A DNA stretch of 64,000 bases from Pelodera strongyloides (Eukaryota; Nematoda; Chromadorea; Rhabditida; Rhabditidae), in the NCBI GenBank assembly GCA_036852015.1, contig JAANDG010000547.1, forward strand, positions 1 through 64,000. Reading direction: 5' to 3'. Shown here one piece after another: positions 56,243-64,000 of the stretch. Position 1 is the first letter of the stretch. Each line of letters begins with the position of its first letter. The notes under the pieces are model-generated. The model ran no database searches and was not told the origin of the DNA. It saw only the letters and a list, made by a program, of their open reading frames with translations. The translations under genes were made by a program, and so were the position numbers.

Positions 56243-59200
56243 TTAGAAAGGTCGATCGGCCCTTTCCGCCAAATGTTTCTTCATTGCTGGAATTTCCTTA
56301 ATTTGCTCCACAAATTTCTTGATCTGAAAATCGGAGAAAATCGGATTTTCATTTGAAAAGGCGAACTTTTTTTTAAGGCGTAATACGGGCCGGTTTTTGA
56401 AACGCATTGCGTACACCTGCGTTCTTATGCATCATATGCAAATGAGCAAAAATTTGAATAAAAACTACACCCCACGTTGCATAAATGCATAGGAATGCAA
56501 GTACTTGAGATGCGTTTCAAAAACCGGCCGGTATTTCGCTTTAAAGTTGATATAAGATCCAGGAAACAAGTGCTGTAGCCAAAAAGACTATAAAATTTAC
56601 ATTCACGTTAGCAGAATAATTTTTATGATGGATACTATAAACTACAAAAATGACAAACATACCGTAGGAAATCCGTGGTAATACCCGGGAGCGAACTTGT
56701 CAAATCCTAAGCAATGCTGGAATACGCCAACGTCGGCTATGGTAATTGATGGCCCGACCTGAAAAAGAAGAGTATTTATTATTGATTGATGACGTAATCA
56801 AGCGGCAACGTTATCCAAGGGCGGGCCACCTGCACGCCAGATTCCAAAGGCGGGCAACCTACTCGCCAGAATCCAACGTCGGGCAACCTGCACGCGAGAA
56901 TCCAACGGCGGGCAACCTGCACGCCAGAATCCAACGGCGGGCAACCTGCACGCCAGAATCCAACGGCGGGCAAACTGCACGCCAGAATCTTTTTAGATTC
57001 TGGCGTGCAGTTTGCAGGCAACCTGCACGCCAGAATCCAACGGCGGGCAAACCTCACGCCAGAATCCAACGGCGGGCAACCTGTACGCCGGAATCCAAAT
57101 GCGGGCAACTTGCACGTCAGAATCCAACGCACGCCAGACAACCTGCACGCCAGAATCCAACGGAGGGCAACCTGCAAGCCAGAATCCAACGGCGGGCAAC
57201 CTGCACGCCAGAATCCAACGGCGGGCAAACATCACGCCAGAATCCAACGGCGGGCAACCTGTACGCCGGAATCCAAATGCGGGCAACTTGCACGTCAGAA
57301 TCCAACGCACGCCAGACAACCTGCACGCCAGAATCCAACGGAGGGTAACCTGCAAGCCAGAATACAACGGCGGGCAACCTGCACGCCAGAATCCAACGGC
57401 GTGCAAGCTGCACGCCAGAATTCAACGGCGGGCAACCTGCACGCCAGAATCCAACGGCGGGCAAACTGCACGCCAGAATTCAACTGCGGGCAACCTGCAC
57501 GCCAGAATCCAACGGCGGGCAACCTGCACGCCAGAATCCAACGGCTGGCAACATGCACGCCAGAATCCAACGGCGGGCAAGCTGCCCGCCAGAATTCAAC
57601 GGCGGGCAAGCTGCACGCCAGAATCCAACGGCAGGCAAACTGCACGCCAGAATTCAACGGCGGGCAACCTGTACGCCAGAATCCAACGGCGGGCAACCTG
57701 CACGCCAGAATTCAAGCGCGTGCCACCTTTTCCACGTTGTATAATGTATACACGATTCAACGTTGCCGCCTTGCACGCCAATTTTTACGTTGTAACACGA
57801 GTCGTCAACGCACGGCTTGGTCATTCCGGGGGTAGAGCAGCCTCCAGATTGATTGGTTCCAGTCGTGTGAGAAGAAAACAAAACATTTCCATATATAATT
57901 GTAAGTAGAGTCCATTAATTTACCAAAAAGCCTGATTTCGTCGCATTCTTCTCAATCCAATCGGAAATAATTGCGAAGTATTCATCCCTGGCTGGCTCGA
58001 GAATCTTGTGACGCATTTCTTCCTAAATTTATCTGATTTGTCACCTTTAGCACTATTTAAATTAGTATCTAATACAACCTGCCACAAAAATGACTAAAAA
58101 CTACACTCGTACCGTTGCCTTTCCGCCGGCGGCCGCTCCGTAGTACACTTGGATCTTCTGGTAGAAGTCCTGCAAATTTAAGAATATATATTGCAAACAA
58201 ACTTTACGACAAGCAGTTGCAGGGCTGGCCAAAAAATTTTTTTGCAGAAGTTTCAATGGTAGAAAATAAGCCTGAAAAATGACTGTGAACGCCGCATTCC
58301 ATCACAACCAACTCAGGTCACACTTGGCATGCATGCTGTCAATTAAAAAACATGCATGCCGCATCCAAAAAACATGCATGCAGTCATGATGACTGCATGC
58401 ATGCCAAATCTCAAAAAGCATGCATGCCGCATCCATCTTATGCACGGTGCCGTAAACGTGCGGAAAATTTCACAGGAACCTCCCTACCCCTACCCCTTTA
58501 ATAAAAATAAATAAACCACCATTAATTAACAAAAATAACACCAATAAGACAATAATTCATCAATCTTTTATTTGGTCACACTGGCAGAGCAATACAAGAG
58601 CAAACAAAGCACTGGAAAAAGAAAAGAAACAATAAATTTATAATTAATTAATAGGGTTTTCCTTTGTGGTTTGTTAATTGGTTGTGGCCCGGAAGAAAGC
58701 GCATCCCCTGTCGTCCTCTGCACGGCTGAAACGTACATGGCTGAACTTCCGCATGCATGCGGTCATTTAAGGCAAAAAGCATGCATGCCGTCAATCGTGC
58801 GGCAGGCATGATTTTTTTGGGTACGGTTTTGCTGGTCACGCATGCCGCAGTTGTTGCACTAACCGTGCCTTTTCATTGTTTTCGAAAACTCTTTTTTTAT
58901 GATAGGGGTTTTTCACTTCTTTTAACTATTTTACGTAAGTATTTTTGTTTGTAACTAACAAAATGATAATTATAACAAATTTAGTGGGGTTTTTGGTTGA
59001 TTGAAATCGGTTTTAAATTCCCGCACGTTTACGGCAATGTGCATAAAAGGCTGCCGCACGCATGCCCGGGTTCTCCTCCGCATGCATGCCGCCTGCCGAA
59101 GAGCATGCATGCAGTCACCATGACTGCATGCATGCTTGTTAAAATGACCGCATGCATGCGAAGAGTGACCTGAGTAAGAGTTAGTTTACCACACTGTAAC

Positions 59201-61702
59201 GTGAACAATACACTAATTACCCATATAGATTATTATTAATTGACTACTGTACGTCCCATGACACTACACACAACTCGAATTGAGGCTATATTGTCATATT
59301 TTACACTCCAACAACAGTACAAAGGCAGTTCTGGTAAGAAAAATGCACAGAAACAGAAAAATAAGGTACTAACACTACGCACGTTATGTATCCCTCAATC
59401 ACTGCAACTTTACAGGAAGTTTGCATTTTCTCAAAGAACTAAAAGGCCACATTATTAAATCATAATTGTTTACCTTGACATGGATCCCTCTCAATTTACT
59501 CAAACGGCGTCATCCCATGAACACTTTCGTAGTCGTAATACGTAGAAGGAATATGCGCTAGTGTGGGCGAACAGATCTAAGATGCGCCATTACATATAAA
59601 ACATATTTAGTTTTACGAAAGATCCGTATTATAGTGTCGGGCATACTTTTCAAACAGACCAAAACGTGTCCCTGAGTTAAAGCGAAATACTGGCCGGGTT
59701 TTGAAACGCAAACATTATCATTCTTATGATGCTAATGCGATGACATGAATTAGAATAAAAAATCGAGTAAATTAGCATAAATACGTAAGGACTCAGTTGT
59801 CCACGATGCGTTTCAAAAAATGGCCGGTAGTTCGACAAATAAGGTTCTACAGCAAAACGTCAAAAAAATTTCTTCAGACTACGCTGAAGAAAAATTTAGA
59901 CTACGCGAGACGGGTATGGGAATCCGACCACCAATTGAGCCACAATTAATGAAACAAAATAAAACTGAATAAAGTACCTGATGAAGAGCAGGTGACAGTA
60001 GCGAGTAGTGTCCTGTGAGACAATCCAGTCATTTCTGAAACAACTAATAAATGTAATAAATTTCCCTTAAATTGTGTTTCCTCCCCCACTTCAGTATCCT
60101 GCAAATAAAACACCACCAAGGGCGAGGGCAATGCTGGTTCCGAAAAAAAATTTATTGAATGAAAGTGCCAAGCGGTTTAGTGGTTATAAGGTAGAACAGA
60201 AATGAGAAGGTAGTCAAAACACAAAACGTACGTTCTTCAGCCATCCAACGTGTGTATCAGCTTGGCGTATTCAGAAATTCAGAGGGAACGGGTTTCGTTG
60301 TGCGTTCTCTAAAATATCTAATGAAAATCGGTTGTTCTAAATAAACAGGCAGCTGAAATACAATACATATAAAGCCGAACATATGTAATGTCAAAGAATT
60401 CCAAAGTCCCCCGCCCCTGAGTGCAACTGCAACACATTTATCCCCCCAATTCCCCCCTGTTAAAAAAAATTCCTGTTAAAAAAAACATTAGCACAAAATA
60501 ATAAATAAGCAAAATAAACATGGTAAACGAAAAAAAAATACACACAAAAAAAGAACTTTGCAAAAAACTCAGAAAAAAATGAACCGTGCATTTTGTTCAA
60601 AACCGTGAAATGCACGGTTAGTGCGAACAAGGCGGCATGCATGACCGGCAATACCGTACTCAAAAAATCATGCCTGCCGCACGATTGACGGCATGCATGC
60701 TTTTTGACTAAAATGACCGCATGCATGCGGAAGTTCAGCCATGAAGGATCTAAACACTCAGAATTGATTTTTTTTTGTCCATTGTTTAGGTTTAAAGTAC
60801 TACTGGTTATCGCAAGGAAGTTCCAAAATCTTTTAATGTTACATACAATGAGGAGATCCATTTGACTGTCAACCATCGCCTTGTCAAATTCGTTCTGACC
60901 AGCAAGCCCTAAATATTAATGTGTATTTGATTTGAACCGGTAGGTCGGTTTTACCGGTCCCGGTCGGTTCCCGTTTGGTCCCAATACCGGTCAGTTTTTA
61001 TAATGCATCGTGGACAACTGCTAACTAAGTTACTCGAATTTAGCTCGATTTTTTATTCTAATTTATGGTCATTCGCATAAGCATAAGAATACTGGTGTAC
61101 TCGATGTGTTTCAAAAACCGGCCGGATTTCGCTTTGAGTATGGGTACATGAGTATGTGTCTATAAATGATTGCATCCCTGAATCAGCACTTATTCCTAAG
61201 GACATGCCTACATGTTTAATATATTCTGAACGTATTAACAAAGACATGAGGATGTTCAAAAAGTAATCACCAAATTTCTCCCCCAGATATCGCGCAATTG
61301 CCACAGATTCTGCCAGAAACTGCCCATCGACTTCAAGAATTGGAGCCTTTCCGAAGACGAAAATTGGTTCTGAAAGTAAATATTAAAAAATGTTGTATTC
61401 ATACAATATTGCAGACAAATTAAACAGTTGAGACATGAAATGGGATTTTCAACCTAGTTTCGTCATATTGATTGGTTAAGTACACCGTAAAAGATTACAG
61501 TGGTATTCAACAGTCGTAATCCTCCCTAGAGGTCGATTTGAATTGCATCCGATCCAAAAATTAGCATACCATTCTTGACAGTCTCCCACTCAGAAAATGA
61601 GAATCTCCTGTCAGTATATTCAACGCCTGCCAGAGAAAATAACATCCGAAGGGGCTCGGCTCTACCGAATAGGTCGAAGTAGTGGAGTGTGTAGTGCACC
61701 AT
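56243..61702 (-). CDS. Sigma-class glutathione S-transferase, copy 2
   Basis: This is the paralogue of the gene at 51620-54605. Exons in transcript order are 61702-61570, 61369-61271, 60908-60847, 58169-58113, 58022-57924, 56758-56663 and 56323-56243. They give 208 codons with all phases matching. Exon lengths equal those of copy 1 except exon 4 (57 versus 63 bases). Tyr8 (YTLHYFDLFGRAEPLR), KAPILEVDG and E65-S66 are kept. The segment FDKFAPGYYHGFP near the end aligns with [13 protein letters not shown] of copy 1. Both are intact by eye, so both may be active. The introns have expanded: intron 3 (about 2.7 kb) holds a GCATGCAT foldback element, intron 5 a minisatellite, and introns 2, 3 and 6 family A MITEs. 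Confidence 0.95.
56372..56543. mobile_element. MITE family A copy 9 (GST copy 2 intron 6)
   Basis: The left end is altered (AAGGCGTAATACGGGCCGG) and the right end intact (CCGGCCGGTATTTCGCTTTA). Confidence 0.9.
56816..57722. repeat. 29-bp minisatellite with higher-order structure (GST copy 2 intron 5)
   Basis: About 30 tandem copies of a 29-bp unit of the form CAACGGCGGGCAACCTGC followed by ACGCCAGAATC. A variant block (CCGGAATCCAAATGCGGG ... AACGCACGCCAGACAACC) recurs about 179 bp apart (near 57088 and 57267), so groups of about six units form a higher-order repeat. A perfect 20-base-arm hairpin interrupts the array near 56965-57017. The unit has no stop codons and is not a multiple of 3, which keeps frames open on both strands without any gene. 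Confidence 0.97.
58311..59175. mobile_element. GCATGCAT-rich foldback element (GST copy 2 intron 3)
   Basis: The outer ends are inverted: ACTCAGGTCACACTTGGCAT on the left is answered by the complement of GCGAAGAGTGACCTGAGT on the right. Inner arm blocks match too (CAGTCATGATGACTGCATGC, and CCGTAAACGTGCGG beside ATGCACGGTG / ATGCACATTG). GCATGCAT occurs about a dozen times. A central block (58737-58870) recurs inverted at 60610-60745. Confidence 0.85.
59677..59835. mobile_element. MITE family A copy 10 (GST copy 2 intron 3)
   Basis: Left TTAAAGCGAAATACTGGCCG, right end decayed (AAATGGCCGGTAGTTCGAC). Confidence 0.85.
60605..60745. repeat. GCATGCAT block, second copy
   Basis: This is the inverted counterpart of 58737-58870. 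It shares GCATGACCGGCAA / CATGCCTGCCGCACGATTGA and GACCGCATGCATGCGGAAGT. It probably derives from a second foldback insertion. Confidence 0.8.
60981..61135. mobile_element. MITE family A copy 11 (GST copy 2 intron 2)
   Basis: The left terminus is degraded (AATACCGGTCAGTTTTTATAA); the right is CCGGCCGGATTTCGCTTTG. Confidence 0.8.
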
Positions 61703-64000
61703 TGCTGCTTACTAAAAAATCACCTTTACATGCCGATCAGTGCCCACAACATTAAAGCCGTATTGTATCTACGATGGGAAATTTGCATATGATACGAATT
61801 TACTATGTATCCTATGCAAATTTTTGGTGCGCGTCCGCAGCTTCCGGCACCAAATTAAAAATACAGAAATGGAATTGATGAGCGCACGATACATTTTATA
61901 AATACAACAAATAAAAAAGTGAGATCTAGATCTAGGGAACCTATCGGGGTAGGCAGCCTTTCTCTCTCTAGTGTAGTGTATTTATCTCCAAAATGTCAAT
62001 ATTTGCCAACGTTTCCCAGTGAAATAATCTCTGGAAACTTACTGATAGCAGGAGGTTGAAAATTTTCACGTGACCATGTCAGGACATGTTTATAGGTGAA
62101 ACTTCTTGAAGTTACCAATAAATGATATGTCAGGAATATGCACAAACCAGACGAGTGAAGCTCATTCATGGAACCAACAATTTAAACAAGTGGTGAGACT
62201 CGCATTCTCCTCTCGTTTTTGTTCATAGCATTTTCTATGATGCGGGTAAATTTCAAAGATATTGCAAAATTACGGTAGGTTGGCACACGATTTTGCGATT
62301 GATACTTCGACGGAAAAAGCACGTTTTTGGGATACTTGGAAACGCTCAATAATGTAAGGATTCCCACCCCCGATGAATTTTTTTATTTATCGATGTCTGG
62401 GGGTGGGAAAAACATTTCAATATTCCAAAATCACAAGGGCGACGCAAGCAATCTTAAAACAACAAAATTATTGGGTGGTTTTCCTTGCTCCTCGCTTGCT
62501 GTCTTTTAGACACATCCTTTCGAAATCCGAGGCGCATACAAGTCGGTCAAATTTCCCCGAAATACATTAGTTAACACTGGGGAAAAACATTCCAATATTA
62601 CAAAATCAGACATACTACATTTAAAGGTATGGAACTAATGTCAAACATCACTGCCGGTACCGTGTCCGGGTAAAAATCTGAAAAATTCTAAAATAATCAT
62701 GTTGACCTATATCAATTTAACTCGAAAATCGTACTATGTCGGAAACACAGACGCCAAAGTAGACGACTAACCACTAAACAATTATCCGCATGACATTGTC
62801 CTTGTTTTGTGTCTTGCACTTCACCAATACCAAGGGAAATCACGTCATCCATCACGTGGAGCAGATCGAGCATATTGCGGGAATGAATCCAGCATTAGTC
62901 ATTGAGAGAGAAACTAATCAAGTCATTAGTTCGTAAATTACCTTACTGTAAGCACAAGTGCTCCCCTTGAATAAAATGTAAATCCTTGCAATTAGCCTGA
63001 TACAATGGCAATTAACATTTCACTCACACAAATTACCCGCAATTCCCGTGTTTCTTAAAGCAACGATTTCATGCACATAGCTGACTAATGACACTAAAGG
63101 CATACAATTTTGAACACATAATTAGATGTAGCAGATCGTCAATTTACAACGGTCATAGGAAAGCAACTTGATTCAGCGTTCTCATGCACAACACTTTGCT
63201 GTTCGATTCATTCCGCCCATTATTTGCTAGCTATAGGTAACTAGGAACATTTACGTTATCTTCCCATTTCGCTGCGTACCTGAGGAGCATCAGGTCGGCT
63301 GTTTAGAGGTGAGTTGCCTGCTTGGTATTCTTGGTGAGAATACTGTATTATTCAGCTGTATACACATATATGACGAGAAATGAGCAAATGAAGACATAGA
63401 CAAAACACAAAATAGTACTTCTGACAAAATCAAAACATCAAAAATCTGCAAATCTGCCGATTATGGTCAAAATTACACGAACATACAGATACACCAATTT
63501 AGGGTGTTCGTAACCTAACTACGTAGCACTTTGATATCTGCTCCATTCATAGATGCTACATACGCTATCTCATCTCATCTTGCAACTTAGCTAATATTTC
63601 ACACAACCAATTTTCTTGTGTTATTCATCAGGCTGCCTTCCCTTACAGACCACGTTTCTGCCTTTGGTCCACCTTCGCCCTTTCTCTCGTACTAATACTC
63701 TTCTCCTAGTATTCAAAATCAACAATGAGTTTCCTTTAGAGCTCGGCACTTACCAGAATATCCATCAAATCCATATCAACGAATGTAATTGGTTTGCATC
63801 ATTTAGACATCATTGACAGGTTCCTGTACCAGATCATTTTCACTTATCAGAACGAGCTAATAATTCTTAGTAATAGGCAAAGCCCGCAACGGGGATGTCG
63901 ACGATCTAAACCCTAAGTCCAAACTGACAGAGTATTGGATATACTATAATACATTGGGTGTCAACCATTCATTGTTGGTGCTACGAAAGAACTCTTGAGC
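61703..64000. other. Right flank, mostly without recognisable features
   Basis: This contains the promoter side of GST copy 2, a half copy of palindrome family K (61754-61857) and the speculative - strand exons at 62947-63774. 62000-62900 shows nothing I can name. Confidence 0.5.
62947..63774 (-). CDS. Speculative gene start resembling CNC/NRF2-type factors
   Basis: Three - strand exons could chain: 63774-63754 (ATG, encoding MDLMDIL, strong GTAAGT donor), 63342-63280 (21 codons, phase 0 at both ends, AATACAG acceptor) and 62996-62947 (TATCAG acceptor, GTAAGG donor). An in-frame stop lies eight codons upstream of the ATG, which fits a true start. The codon before the ATG is Asp, so the local string is DMDLMDIL. 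Vertebrate NRF2 has DMDLIDIL at the start of its Neh2 degron, but here the following residues (YSHQEYQAG) match WRQDIDLG only loosely. No bZIP or ETGE motif was found. The link could be chance. Confidence 0.2.

Noticed and set aside
56816..57722. CRISPR-like array
   Set aside because: Units are contiguous with no unique spacers, and the context is a eukaryotic intron.
56746..57908. Open frames of 200-298 codons on both strands across the 29-bp array, repeating an NLHARIQRRA-like peptide
   Set aside because: The unit lacks stops in all frames and is 29 bp, so frames stay open by composition. The region lies in a GST intron and has no start, splice or conservation support.
59946..60131. An extra GST exon between exons 3 and 4 of copy 2
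   Set aside because: There are good-looking splice signals around 59978-60034, but the phase and peptide do not fit a GST, and copy 1 has no equivalent.
62820..62905. A further exon (MLDLLHVMDDVISLG) of the speculative right-edge gene
   Set aside because: No acceptor in a compatible phase precedes it, and an in-frame stop lies just upstream.

Overview
The window is nuclear DNA of an animal. Genes are split by short GT-AG (rarely GC-AG) introns, and the products are animal housekeeping proteins: COG2 of the Golgi tethering complex, the UFM1 ligase UFL1, sigma-class glutathione S-transferases and a Ly6/uPAR-like GPI protein. Introns are mostly tens to a few hundred bases and are full of palindromic MITEs. 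This would suit a sponge or other early-branching marine invertebrate, but the sequence alone does not fix the phylum.

Layout. 1-5325 is a nearly full-length but frame-broken Ty3/Gypsy LTR retrotransposon; the window opens on the first base of its 5' LTR. 5.3-25 kb is an accessory, repeat-dense region. It holds a decayed tandem duplication (about 9.9-13.2 kb), several palindromic MITE families (some nested, 20.8-22.5 kb), a tRNA-derived SINE, and at least two spliced genes with no recognised family (16.2-20.0 kb and 23.3-24.6 kb, both + strand), plus probable orphan exons on the - strand.

25.7-43.5 kb is the conserved core: COG2 (22 exons, 680 codons) followed head-to-tail by UFL1 (21 exons, 725 codons). 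All splice phases close. A secreted three-finger (Ly6/uPAR) protein with a C-terminal anchor follows at 45.0-47.4 kb. 47.4-51.6 kb is repeat-rich spacer. Two tandem sigma GST genes lie on the - strand (51.6-54.6 and 56.2-61.7 kb). They have seven exons each and the same exon lengths except exon 4. The introns of the second carry a 29-bp minisatellite and a GCATGCAT-rich foldback element. At the right edge are low-confidence - strand exons whose start resembles the N-terminus of CNC/NRF2 bZIP factors.

The conserved genes are independent cell-biology functions (Golgi trafficking, UFMylation, glutathione chemistry) and not a pathway cluster. The best candidate for something undescribed is the set of unrecognised, cysteine-containing, fast-diverging spliced genes and gene relics at 6.9-24.6 kb.
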